From JAGLOK01 sp963676355 (GTDB lineage: Bacteria > Bacillota > Clostridia > Christensenellales > UMGS416): 64,000 bases of DNA. The position numbers and the translations under genes were made by a program. The stretch covers positions 1,178,001-1,242,000 of the forward strand of contig OY781093.1 of the NCBI GenBank assembly GCA_963676355.1, read 5' to 3'. Below the pieces are notes generated by a model, which did not search any database, was not told where the DNA came from, and saw only the letters and a program-made list of their open reading frames with translations. Below, piece by piece: positions 1 to 9,028 of this stretch. Each line of letters starts with the position of its first letter. Position 1 is the first letter of the stretch.

Positions 1-2
1 CA

Positions 3-884
3 GCTGAAGTGCTTGATGAGTATAAAAAATGGCAGCCGGATATAATACTTTTGGACTTATTGATGCCGGACATTAATGGGCTTGATATACTTGATCAGAT
101 AAACAACATTAGGAGCAAACAATATCTCCCTGTTATAATGCTAACTGCAGACAATAATATGGACAACAGGTTAAAAGCGCTTAGTCTAGGAGTTAATGAC
201 TATCTTAGCAAACCGTTTAATGCAGTAGAGTTGTTGGCGAGAGTTGAAAACCTTATAAGAATAAAAGCGTCTATGGATCAGGCAATGGCAACAGAAGTTG
301 CATTTTTGCAGGCTCAGATAAAGCCTCACTTTTTATTTAACACTTTAAATACGATCTCATATTTATGTGATACAGACCCTAAAGAGGCGAGTGCCTTAAT
401 AGATGATTTTTCAGAGTATCTGCGTCAGAGTTTTGATTTAAAGAATCTTGAAACACATATCCCTATAGATAAAGAGCTTAAGCTTGTTAATGCATATGTG
501 AAAATTCAAAAAGCACGATTTCAGGAAAGAATAGGTTTTGATATGAATGCAGAATGTGCGAAAAACATATCAGTACCTCCGCTTTGCATACAGCCGCTTG
601 TTGAAAACGCGTTCAAACATGGATTGAAAAAGAGCATGAATGTTTCAGTTAAAGTGCTATTTAATCAGGTGGATGAGGGCACACTGATTTCTATAAAGGA
701 TAATGGATGTGGAATAGAAAAAGATAAATTGGAAACAATATTGATACGATCAGAGGGTAAGGGAATTGGACTGTGGAATATAGATGCTCGACTACAGAAA
801 TACTATGGACAAGGGCTCAAAGTTAAAAGTGAAGCTGGACAAGGAACCGAAATTTCGTTTGTAATACCATTTGAGGATGAATGA
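3..884 (+). CDS. Receiver domain fused to LytS-type histidine kinase (5' partial)
   Basis: The reading frame is open to the left window edge, so the N-terminus is missing. What remains starts inside a CheY-like receiver: the phospho-acceptor region LLDLLMPD and the conserved Lys in LSKPF are visible. From about residue 95 it becomes a LytS/YehU-type kinase: the phosphorylated His lies in IKPHFLFNTLN (His_kinase family), followed by an HATPase with the N-box VENAFKHG and the glycine box GKGIGLWN. There are no membrane segments in the visible part, so it is a soluble kinase controlled by its own receiver, probably phosphorylated by another kinase such as the hybrid kinase at 3155. Its stop codon overlaps the start of the next response regulator (ATGA), so the two are co-translated and this is its likely partner. 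Confidence 0.85.
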   Translation, partial: AEVLDEYKKWQPDIILLDLLMPDINGLDILDQINNIRSKQYLPVIMLTADNNMDNRLKALSLGVNDYLSKPFNAVELLARVENLIRIKASMDQAMATEVAFLQAQIKPHFLFNTLNTISYLCDTDPKEASALIDDFSEYLRQSFDLKNLETHIPIDKELKLVNAYVKIQKARFQERIGFDMNAECAKNISVPPLCIQPLVENAFKHGLKKSMNVSVKVLFNQVDEGTLISIKDNGCGIEKDKLETILIRSEGKGIGLWNIDARLQKYYGQGLKVKSEAGQGTEISFVIPFEDE

Positions 885-1978
885 TGAAAAAAGCAATTAT
901 AATAGACGATGAACGAGCTGCGGTAAATAAATTAAAAAATCTATTAGAAGATATAGGTATTATTGACGTATCAAAAACATTCATTGATGCTCTTGAAGTG
1001 GAAGATTACGTTAAAAATAATAATGTTGATGTAGCGCTTGTTGATATTGAAATGCCAAATATAACGGGAATAGAGCTTGCAGATAGACTCTTAGAAATAA
1101 ACAGCTCTATCCACATAATATTTGTTACAGCGTACAGTGAGTTTGCAGTTGAGGCATTTCGTCTAAATGCTTTGGACTATCTGCTTAAGCCAGTAAACAA
1201 GCAAAGACTAAAAAAAGCTATAGAGCGCATACCCAAAATAGAAGAGATAGGAGATAAAGAGAAAACAGTTTCAGTTAGTTGCTTTGGTAAATTCAAAGTT
1301 GAAGTTGATAGCGAGCAGATTAAATTTCGCACAGCAAAAGCTGAAGAACTGTTTGCATATTTAGTTACAAGCAACGAAAAGCCCGTAAGTCGCAATAACA
1401 TAATGGATATGTTCTGGGAGGACTATGACGGCGACAGAGCGCTCATTTTATTTAATACTACGCTTCACTATCTTAAAAAGGCTTTTATAAATAAAGGTGT
1501 CAAGCTTAAAATAGAGTTTCTTCGAGGCTCATATATATTGAAAATGATGGATATAGATTGTGATATAATAAAATTTGAAAAAATAATTAACGAAACGAAA
1601 GAAATTACAAATAGTAATATAGGTGATGCAAGGGATGCATTGTCTTTATATGTTGGAAATTTTCTTGAGCAAAATGATTATATATGGGCAATGCAGAAAC
1701 AGCATGACATTAAAACGGCGTATATAAGATTAGTTCTTAATATTTGTGATTATTATAGAGAACAGAAAAGAGAATCTGATATCATAGCATTAATACAAAA
1801 AGCATTGGTATATGATCATGTAAATAAGTATCTTAATTTTAAACTAATCGAGGCTTCTTATTTAAACAATGACATAGCCTCTATGAAAAAACATTATGAC
1901 GTGTATAAGGAGAGGTTGTTTTTAGAATATGGAGTAGAGCCGGCAAAAGAATATGAGAGCTTAATGAGTAAGGTCTGA
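881..1978 (+). CDS. Response regulator with SARP/BTAD-type output domain
   Basis: 365 residues. Residues 1-120 form a receiver (acidic pocket IIDDE, phospho-acceptor Asp in ALVDIEMPN, Thr/Ala in FVTAYSEFA, Lys in LLKPVNK). Residues about 128-220 resemble an OmpR/SARP winged helix (VSCFGKFKVEV ... RTAKAEELFAYL ... SRNNIMDMFW), and about 225-365 a helical bacterial transcriptional activator (BTAD) domain. It is therefore probably a phosphorylation-controlled DNA-binding activator; this domain order is known in Firmicutes next to LytS-like kinases. A second ATG at 884 is equally possible as start. SARP-type proteins bind tandem direct heptamers with 11-bp period next to the -10; exactly such repeats lie at 1988 and 6226, so both downstream transcription units are likely targets (inference). 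Confidence 0.85.
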   Translation: MMKKAIIIDDERAAVNKLKNLLEDIGIIDVSKTFIDALEVEDYVKNNNVDVALVDIEMPNITGIELADRLLEINSSIHIIFVTAYSEFAVEAFRLNALDYLLKPVNKQRLKKAIERIPKIEEIGDKEKTVSVSCFGKFKVEVDSEQIKFRTAKAEELFAYLVTSNEKPVSRNNIMDMFWEDYDGDRALILFNTTLHYLKKAFINKGVKLKIEFLRGSYILKMMDIDCDIIKFEKIINETKEITNSNIGDARDALSLYVGNFLEQNDYIWAMQKQHDIKTAYIRLVLNICDYYREQKRESDIIALIQKALVYDHVNKYLNFKLIEASYLNNDIASMKKHYDVYKERLFLEYGVEPAKEYESLMSKV

Positions 1979-1987
1979 CAAATCTGT

Positions 1988-2020
1988 GTTAAGTGTCTGT
2001 TAAGTATATTAGGCTAAGAT
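1988..2020 (+). promoter_or_regulatory. Putative SARP-type activator site and -10 box
   Basis: Two direct GTTAAGT heptamers at 1988-1994 and 1999-2005 (11-bp period) are followed after exactly 9 bp by TAAGAT, a plausible -10, at 2015-2020. There is no good -35 hexamer, as expected for an activator-dependent promoter. The same arrangement recurs at 6226-6258. It would drive the receiver/HD-GYP gene at 2076. Confidence 0.6.
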
Positions 2021-2075
2021 TTAATTTGAATAGTTGTGCTTTGCGCAATTAAACATATTATTGGAGCCTTATATC

Positions 2076-3122
2076 ATGAACAATATATATGAAAAACAAA
2101 AAGAACCCAAAATATTCATTGTGGATGATAATCCTTCAAATGTTAAATTGCTTGAAAGGATATTGAGGATAGACGGATATGTCAACATAAAAACCCTAAC
2201 AGATTCGACAAGAGCGTTGATAGTGTTTGAAGAATATCAGCCGGATCTAATGCTGCTTGATTTGCAAATGCCACATTTTGATGGCTTTGACATACTTGAT
2301 TTTCTTAAAAAAGAGGCTAAGCTTGATTATATGCCGATTATTGTAATAACAGCTCAAGATGAAAAAGAAAATCGTTTAAAAGCTTTGGAATTGGGAGCTC
2401 GAGATTTTATAGGAAAGCCGTTTGACTGCGCTGATGTGCTGCAAAGGGTAAATAACTTTCTTAATGCAAAGCTTAATGGCATAGAAAGTATCAGTGAAAA
2501 CGCAACTCTTGAAAAAACTTTTAAAATAAAAGAATCAGAATTAAGTGAAACGAAAAAAGAACTGATTGAAAGATTGCTGTGGGCGGTAGAGTTTAGTGAT
2601 AAGGATGCGAGTGAAAAAGTTGCGAGGATAAAAAAATATACATATGTTCTAGCAAAGAAATTAGGAATGTCAAATGAGCAGGCGTTGGAAATTTCTAACG
2701 CAAGTCTAGTGTATGATATAGATGAAATTGGTGTGCCTGACAGCATGCTTAAAAAGAAGGGTGTGCTTGAGCCTTCTGAATGGGAACACATGAAAAATCA
2801 CGCTGCAAATGGAGCTGAGACTTTAAGTGTAAGTAATTTAGAAGTTTTGAAGCTCGCAGTAAAGATTTTACAGACATGTCATGAAAATTGGGACGGGAGT
2901 GGACATCCTGAAGGGCTTGTGGGAAATAAAATCCCGGTTGCGGGAAGAATAGTGGGACTGGTAAGCGCTTTTGATGAAATGACATGTTGCAACGACGATG
3001 GCAGCATATGGAAGATAGAAGATGCGATAGAATACATCATTTCGCAAAAAGGCATGAAGTTTGATCCTGATTTAGTGGATGTTTTAGTGGAAAACATTAA
3101 TGAACTACTGAAGGTGGTTTAG
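2076..3122 (+). CDS. Response regulator with degenerate HD-GYP domain
   Basis: 348 residues from the ATG at 2076, which has a GGAG site 9 bp upstream; an in-frame codon at 2034 lacks one. Residues about 10-125 are a receiver (IVDDN, LLDLQMPH, GKPFD). Residues about 160-340 align with the HD-GYP c-di-GMP phosphodiesterase domain, but key metal ligands have changed: the HD pair is YD (SLVYDIDEIGVPD), the Lys that normally follows is Glu, the usual HHE is CHE (LQTCHENWDGSGHP), and the GYP signature reads GHP. The fold is probably kept, while phosphodiesterase activity is doubtful; it may act as a phosphorylation-dependent binding module. It lies between two signalling units and has its own putative SARP-type promoter. 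Confidence 0.85.
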   Translation: MNNIYEKQKEPKIFIVDDNPSNVKLLERILRIDGYVNIKTLTDSTRALIVFEEYQPDLMLLDLQMPHFDGFDILDFLKKEAKLDYMPIIVITAQDEKENRLKALELGARDFIGKPFDCADVLQRVNNFLNAKLNGIESISENATLEKTFKIKESELSETKKELIERLLWAVEFSDKDASEKVARIKKYTYVLAKKLGMSNEQALEISNASLVYDIDEIGVPDSMLKKKGVLEPSEWEHMKNHAANGAETLSVSNLEVLKLAVKILQTCHENWDGSGHPEGLVGNKIPVAGRIVGLVSAFDEMTCCNDDGSIWKIEDAIEYIISQKGMKFDPDLVDVLVENINELLKVV

Positions 3123-3154
3123 CAATAAAATATTTATCTTGAAGGGGAGTCGAA

Positions 3155-6115
3155 ATGAGAAAAAGCAATAAGACTGAAAAAATCAGAGAATGGGTATACA
3201 AATCTTTTATTAATTCAGTCAGACTTCCGGCAATTCTTTTTATATTAGTCTTTTTAATATTAAACACTATAAATCTTTCATACATGGCAAATATAATAAC
3301 AGACCTTCTTAAAAATCAAGTTCAGGAGGAGCTGTACAAAGCAACCAGTCAAGATGCTGAAAACATTGAACAGCAACTAGTGAACATAAATTATATAACA
3401 GAAATTTATGCACTCCAAACACAGGAAGCAATTAAAAGTCCTGCTCAGATGGGTAAAGAGGATGACGCTCGTTTAGAATATTCTCCTGCAGGTACATATT
3501 ACACAACACGAGATAAAAAAGACGGTGGAGCAGCTGTGTTCTATAGTGGATATCACACTGTAGGAGACAAAGAGCGAGAGAAGGTTGCAAGAGTACTCCA
3601 AACTGAAAACCTAATGAAGGATATTCAAAAAAGCCATCCCCTTGCTATTCAGCTATATCTAAACACTTTTGACTCTCTTAACGTTATCTATCCATATTTT
3701 AATGTGATTTCGCAGTATGTCGAGAAGATGGATATATCACAATACAATTTCTATTATGAAGCTGACGCTGAGCACAACCCTGACAGAAGTACAGAATGGA
3801 CAGATGTATATTTGGATCCTGCAGGATCAGGATGGATGGCTTCGTGTATTGCACCTGTTTATAATGATGATTTTCTTGAGGGGGTAGTGGGAATTGACAT
3901 CACAGTGTCCACGATAACACAACAAGTGCTGGATTTGGACATTCCTTGGGAAGGATATGCGCTTCTAATAGACAGCAACGGAGTGATCCTGGCTCTGCCT
4001 GAGCAAGGTGAAGAGGATTGGGGATTGTCAGAGTTTGCGGAGCACAATTATTCAGAAGCTATCATGCAGGATACATTTAAACCTGATGAATTTAATCTAA
4101 ATAATATGGACGAACTTGGGGATTTTGCAAGAGAGATAAGCAATGAAGCTGAAGGCTTGACTACCATCAAACTAAATAACGATAATAAAGTTATGTCTTG
4201 GGCGACCATTGACGAAACTGAATGGAAGCTGTTGTTTGTAGTTCCTGAAAGTACTATATATGCTGGTGTTAATAAAATAAAAAACAATGAATGGGCATTT
4301 GAACTTGCTATTTTTTGTAGCCTTGCAGTTGTATATTTCTTGTTTTCTTGGATTTTAAGAAAAAGGATTAACAAACTTAGCTTGAAAATTTCGGATCCGC
4401 TTTTAAATATCAACAATATGGTAAATAGTATAGGAGAGGGCGAATATACTCAAAGTAATTTGGATTTTGATATTGAAGAGTTTCAGGAGACCTCCAATCA
4501 TATCGTTGATATGGGTAAAGAACTGGGACAATATAATAAAAAGCTTATGGATGCACAGGATGCATTAAAAGATAGAGAAGCTTATCTTCATGATTTGGTA
4601 AATTCCATCGATGATGCCATTTATGAGGTTGATGAAAATGGTGTTATTAAGAATTTTAGAACAAATGATCCAAGAATTCTTAAAAGAGTATTCCCAAATG
4701 GGTTAAAAGAAGAGACTACCTATGAAGAGTTTTTAAACAAGGGTGATGCAGAGAAATATCTTGCTACAGTGAGGGAAGTTATAAATACCGGCAAAACAGC
4801 TTCAATAGAAGATAGCACAGAGACATTTGATGGAATAAGATGGTTTTTGGCGCGAATCTCTTTGCTAGATGGTGGATCACGCACTGCTGCTGTTTCACTT
4901 AGAGATATAACCGACCAAAAGGAATTGGAACAAAGCATTATTGAGTCACGCAATGAAGCAGAAAAGGCAAGCAAAGCAAAATCAGAATTTTTATCGAACA
5001 TGAGCCACGAGCTTCGCACTCCGTTAAATGCGGTTTTGGGATTTGCACAGCTCTTGGAAATTGATCCTGAGTATCCTTTAAGTGAAGCGCAACAGGACAG
5101 CATTTATGAGATTAAAAAAGCTGGCAGTCATTTGCTTGAGCTTATAAACGAAGTGCTTGATTTGGCGAAGATTGAAGCAGGGAGAATGACTATATCTATT
5201 GAGCCTGTAAGTGTTGCCGAGATAGTGAATGAAACATTTGCGCTTGTTAAGCCTATGGCTGAAAAGTTTGGAGTAAAATTAGTGAGCCATTACAAGCGAT
5301 GCGATAGATATGTGCAGACGGATAAAATCAGAATAAAGCAGATATTGATTAACTTAATAAGCAATGCCATAAAATATAACAAAGAAAAGGGTCAGGTAAC
5401 TTTTTATTGTGAAGCTATTGAAAACAAAATAAGATTTCATGTTGTTGATACTGGTATAGGAATACCCTCAGGCCAGATTGATGGAATATTTAAGCCGTTT
5501 AATCGTTTAAGTGCCACTAAAAACCTTGTAGAAGGCACAGGGATTGGTCTGGCTATGGTAAAACAGCTTACTGAGCTTATGGGTGGTAGCGTTCATGTGG
5601 AAAGCGAGACTGGAAAAGGCAGCCATTTCTATGTAGAGCTTAACGAAGCTAACATGAAAAATATAGAGGACAAATATGAAAATAAAGATATAGAGTGTGT
5701 TTTGCCATATGATAGCAATGAAATAAAAAAGAGAATTCTTTATGTCGAAGACAATCCTGCTAATTTGAACTTAGTTGAAAGAATTATATCTTATATAAAA
5801 GGTTTAGAGATGATGGCGGCGCCGACTGCTGAAATTGGAATAGATATGGCGCGCGTACACTGCCCTGATTTGATTCTTTTGGATATTAATTTGCCTGACA
5901 TGGATGGTTACAAACTCTTTAAAAGGTTAAAAGGCTATGATGAGACAAAAGATATTCCAATTATTGCAGTGAGCGCAAACGCAATGGAAAAAGATATTCG
6001 TAAAGCTCTTGATTTAGGGTTTGCGGACTACTTTACAAAACCAATAGACATTCCCGAATTTATCGGTAAGCTAAAAGAGATACTGAATGATAAAAATAAC
6101 TTAGAGTTTCAATAA
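3155..6115 (+). CDS. dCache hybrid sensor histidine kinase
   Basis: 986 residues with a GGGGAG ribosome site. Order: TM1 (about 22-48), large extracytoplasmic dCache-type sensor (about 50-370), TM2 (about 375-398), HAMP-like linker, PAS domain (about 480-590), HisKA with the phospho-accepting His in NMSHELRTPLNA (His618), HATPase with the G box GTGIGLAMVKQL, and a C-terminal receiver with phospho-acceptor Asp910 (LILLDINLPD). It should sense an external small molecule (amino acid, organic acid or sugar ligands are common for dCache) and pass phosphate to its own receiver and then to partner regulators. Its neighbours suggest it belongs to one circuit with the receiver-LytS and SARP-type proteins upstream. 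Confidence 0.9.
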   Translation: MRKSNKTEKIREWVYKSFINSVRLPAILFILVFLILNTINLSYMANIITDLLKNQVQEELYKATSQDAENIEQQLVNINYITEIYALQTQEAIKSPAQMGKEDDARLEYSPAGTYYTTRDKKDGGAAVFYSGYHTVGDKEREKVARVLQTENLMKDIQKSHPLAIQLYLNTFDSLNVIYPYFNVISQYVEKMDISQYNFYYEADAEHNPDRSTEWTDVYLDPAGSGWMASCIAPVYNDDFLEGVVGIDITVSTITQQVLDLDIPWEGYALLIDSNGVILALPEQGEEDWGLSEFAEHNYSEAIMQDTFKPDEFNLNNMDELGDFAREISNEAEGLTTIKLNNDNKVMSWATIDETEWKLLFVVPESTIYAGVNKIKNNEWAFELAIFCSLAVVYFLFSWILRKRINKLSLKISDPLLNINNMVNSIGEGEYTQSNLDFDIEEFQETSNHIVDMGKELGQYNKKLMDAQDALKDREAYLHDLVNSIDDAIYEVDENGVIKNFRTNDPRILKRVFPNGLKEETTYEEFLNKGDAEKYLATVREVINTGKTASIEDSTETFDGIRWFLARISLLDGGSRTAAVSLRDITDQKELEQSIIESRNEAEKASKAKSEFLSNMSHELRTPLNAVLGFAQLLEIDPEYPLSEAQQDSIYEIKKAGSHLLELINEVLDLAKIEAGRMTISIEPVSVAEIVNETFALVKPMAEKFGVKLVSHYKRCDRYVQTDKIRIKQILINLISNAIKYNKEKGQVTFYCEAIENKIRFHVVDTGIGIPSGQIDGIFKPFNRLSATKNLVEGTGIGLAMVKQLTELMGGSVHVESETGKGSHFYVELNEANMKNIEDKYENKDIECVLPYDSNEIKKRILYVEDNPANLNLVERIISYIKGLEMMAAPTAEIGIDMARVHCPDLILLDINLPDMDGYKLFKRLKGYDETKDIPIIAVSANAMEKDIRKALDLGFADYFTKPIDIPEFIGKLKEILNDKNNLEFQ

Positions 6116-6225
6116 TTTACAGGAACTAAGGATAAATCAGTCGAAAAATAAAAATTGAGTATATCTTAAAAGAGTATTTTATATTTTATTATAAAAAAGT
6201 ATAAAACACTATATTTGTGTTAATT

Positions 6226-6258
6226 GTTAAGTGATAGTTAAGTGGCAGCGAGTATATT
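6226..6258 (+). promoter_or_regulatory. Second SARP-type direct repeat with -10 box
   Basis: GTTAAGT at 6226-6232 and 6237-6243 (11-bp period), then 9 bp, then TATATT at 6253-6258. Spacing and heptamer match the element at 1988-2020 exactly. It precedes cheW and the chemoreceptor, linking chemotaxis to the response regulator at 881 (inference). Confidence 0.6.
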
Positions 6259-6319
6259 TATAACATAAACAAGCAAAAAGGGTTGTAAGGATGAATAAAT
6301 TTAAAAGGGGGATATTTAG

Positions 6320-6784
6320 ATGGCGAGGATTAACAAATATCTAACGCTGAAATTGGGCGAAGAAAGTTATGCAATTCCAATTGTAAAAATCAGAGAAATC
6401 ATTGGCATGATGGATGTTACCAAAGTACCGAATTTACCAAAGTATATAATAGGAGTTATTAATCTAAGAGGGAAAATAATACCTGTGATGGATTTGAGAC
6501 TGAAATTTGGAATGGATGAAAGGGTGTATGACGAGAGGACTTCTGTGATTATCATTGAGGTAAACACAAATGGCACAACAAAAATAAACGGTGTTGTAGT
6601 TGATTCTGTGCAGGAAGTTATGGACATACCAGAGGAAAACATTGTTGAACCGCCTAAGTGTGTTGACGATGTAAAACAAGAATTTTTGGCAGGGATGGGA
6701 AAAGTGCAAGATGAAGTAGTGATGCTGATTGATGTAAATAATATTTTTGTCAAGGAAGAAAAACAGGAGTCTGAAGTTGCTTAG
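6320..6784 (+). CDS. cheW: CheW chemotaxis coupling protein
   Basis: 154 residues, the usual size for CheW. The whole protein is one CheW SH3-like fold: N-terminal LTLKLGEESYAIPIVKIREI, then the conserved VPNLPKYIIGVINLRG and IIPVMDLR motifs. It bridges chemoreceptors and the CheA kinase at the inner membrane. AGGGGGA lies before the ATG. The chemoreceptor follows 68 bp downstream, probably in the same transcript. No cheA, cheY, cheR or cheB lies in the window, so this is an accessory coupling protein working with a core pathway elsewhere. Confidence 0.93.
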   Translation: MARINKYLTLKLGEESYAIPIVKIREIIGMMDVTKVPNLPKYIIGVINLRGKIIPVMDLRLKFGMDERVYDERTSVIIIEVNTNGTTKINGVVVDSVQEVMDIPEENIVEPPKCVDDVKQEFLAGMGKVQDEVVMLIDVNNIFVKEEKQESEVA

Positions 6785-6852
6785 AATAGGGTGAATTAAT
6801 TTATAAATTCAGAAATTAAAAATGAACAAAACTGTAATGTGAGGAGTTAAAA

Positions 6853-8832
6853 ATGAAAAAGTTAAATATAAGGATGAAGATACTGTTACCGATCGTACTA
6901 TTGGTTCTATTTGGATTTACGGCACTTGCTTCTGTAATTTTAGTGCGGTTTTATAACACAAGTCTCGATTTGGAAAGAAACTACGTCGAAGAACTAGCTT
7001 ATCATAAGGTGTATGAAGTGAAAGGATTGCTTGAACTACCATTGGATGAAGCAAGAGCCTTGGCACTAACTTTGGGGGATTTTGTTGAGCATGATAAAAG
7101 CCTTGACCGTATTAGTGTTGAGGATTTGCTTAAAGAGTGGGTTGAATCGAACCAAAGCATGTATGGAGCGTATACTATTTGGGAAGAGAATGCTTTTGAT
7201 GGAAATGATGCTCTTTATGCTGGTAAAAAAGGCTATGACAAAATGGGAAGATTTGTCCCTTACGTTTATAAAGACTCGGGCAGGATAAATGTTACTGCAA
7301 GCGTTGGATATAATGAATATGAGTATTATCAGCTTGCAAAAAGCTCCAGAAAAGAAGTAATAACTGATATTTATCTAACTCCTAATGCAAGCAATGACAC
7401 TTATATTATGTCAGTTGTAGTACCAATAATTGTGAACGGAGAATTTGTTGGGGTAATTGGAGCAGATATAAAGGCAGAGGAATTTCAGGCGATTGTGGAT
7501 AATACGAAGCTTTTTGATACGGGATACATATGGGTAACAAGCTTTAATGCGACAATTGTAGCTCATCCAAAAAGCGAAATTTGGCATACGGATGCGACGG
7601 ATTATTTTGATGCGAGTTTTGAATCGCCAATAAAAAATTCGATTTTGAATGAAAAGCAAATATTCGAAGCAGAGAACAAGTCATATGTCAATGGTATTGT
7701 TTCACAAGTTACATTTGCATCGGCACAGATAGGCGATACAGGCAGAAACTATGCAGTAGGTGTATCTATTCCGATTAAAGAACTCAATGCTTCAACATCT
7801 CAAGGAATACTGATCGGAATTATCCTTGCTGTAGTATTCTTGGTTTTGATAATTGGAATAATGATATATGTTGCAAGCAGATATATTGTAAAGCCGCTTA
7901 CTGGATCAATGGATCAGATAAAAGATTCAGCAACGAAGGTTTCATTTTCTTCAAAACAGCTTTCAGCATCTAGTCAACAGCTTTCAGAAGGAGCAACAGA
8001 GCAAGCTGCCGCTATTGAAGAAACATCAGCGACAATGGATGAGACTACATCAATGGTGAAGCTAAACGCAGATAATACACGTCAAGCCAACAATCTTTCA
8101 AAAGAAGCGAGCAAGGCGGCAATGGAAGGCTCATCAAGGATGCAGGAGATGAGAGATTCTATGGAAGAACTCAAAAAATCAAGTGCCGAAATATCAAAGA
8201 TAATAAAGGTTATTGATGAGATTGCATTCCAGACTAATATGTTGGCGCTCAATGCGGCTGTGGAAGCTGCGAGGGCAGGAGATGCAGGGCAAGGATTTGC
8301 TGTTGTAGCAGAAGAAGTTAGAAACCTTGCACAGAAGAGCGCGAAGGCTGCAAGGGACACAGCAGAAATTATAGACAGAAACATTGAGCTTTCAGAGCGA
8401 GGCGTATCAATAAGCTCTGATGTATACGAGGCTTTGGAAGAAATCACATCTAAGACTAAAGATGTAAATCAGCTTATGGATGAGATTTCTGCGGCAAGTG
8501 ATGAGCAGGCAAAAGGCACAGTTCAGGTCTCTGAAGCAATTGGGCAAATGGAAATCGTTGTACAAAGCAACGCAGCTTCATCTGAAGAAAGTGCAGCATC
8601 TGCTGAACAGCTATACGCACAGGCTGGTAATCTTGAAAAGATAGTACTTGAGCTTAATAGTCTAGTAAAAGGTGAAAATAAAGCTGCAGAAGCGGACTTG
8701 GATGCAAATAAACGAAGTGATCTGGGTGGTGAAGTAAGGAAATCAGCCAGTAACATAAAGACAACTTCATATAGTCAAAAAGTGGTGTCTCCTAGTGATG
8801 TTATCCCGCTGGATGACGGTGATGACTTTTAA
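6853..8832 (+). CDS. Methyl-accepting chemotaxis protein with dCache sensor
   Basis: 659 residues. TM1 about 10-30, extracellular dCache-like sensor about 35-310 (DIYLTPN and VVVPIIVNGEFVGVIGADI are typical Cache segments), TM2 about 318-345, HAMP, then a long coiled-coil signalling domain. The highly conserved hairpin tip is present (EIAFQTNMLALNAAVEAARAG), so it should bind CheW/CheA. Methylation helices are Gln/Glu/Ala rich. There is no CheR-docking pentapeptide at the C-terminus, which ends in an acidic tail. Pairing with cheW suggests a dedicated receptor for a nutrient, plausibly one handled by the downstream sugar loci (inference). Confidence 0.93.
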   Translation: MKKLNIRMKILLPIVLLVLFGFTALASVILVRFYNTSLDLERNYVEELAYHKVYEVKGLLELPLDEARALALTLGDFVEHDKSLDRISVEDLLKEWVESNQSMYGAYTIWEENAFDGNDALYAGKKGYDKMGRFVPYVYKDSGRINVTASVGYNEYEYYQLAKSSRKEVITDIYLTPNASNDTYIMSVVVPIIVNGEFVGVIGADIKAEEFQAIVDNTKLFDTGYIWVTSFNATIVAHPKSEIWHTDATDYFDASFESPIKNSILNEKQIFEAENKSYVNGIVSQVTFASAQIGDTGRNYAVGVSIPIKELNASTSQGILIGIILAVVFLVLIIGIMIYVASRYIVKPLTGSMDQIKDSATKVSFSSKQLSASSQQLSEGATEQAAAIEETSATMDETTSMVKLNADNTRQANNLSKEASKAAMEGSSRMQEMRDSMEELKKSSAEISKIIKVIDEIAFQTNMLALNAAVEAARAGDAGQGFAVVAEEVRNLAQKSAKAARDTAEIIDRNIELSERGVSISSDVYEALEEITSKTKDVNQLMDEISAASDEQAKGTVQVSEAIGQMEIVVQSNAASSEESAASAEQLYAQAGNLEKIVLELNSLVKGENKAAEADLDANKRSDLGGEVRKSASNIKTTSYSQKVVSPSDVIPLDDGDDF

Positions 8833-8932
8833 ATAGTTACCCAAACTGGAAGTGACAAACTACGACGACAACTAAGCGAAGATATCGACTTAATAAGTAA
8901 ACAACAGGGAATGAATGGGGTTTATAGGGTAA

Positions 8933-8967
8933 TATGCAAGATACATTTGTGCGATGTATCTTGCATA
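8933..8967. terminator. Perfect 14-bp hairpin between convergent genes
   Basis: TATGCAAGATACAT (8933-8946) and its exact reverse complement (8954-8967) enclose a 7-nt loop. It sits between the convergent chemoreceptor and AraC genes, where a bidirectional terminator is expected. The T run is weak on both strands, so its strength is uncertain. Confidence 0.5.
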
Positions 8968-9028
8968 AATTTATGTTGTAGAATAAAGTATTCCATAATA
9001 AGAGTTAAAAACGCACAATATTATAATA

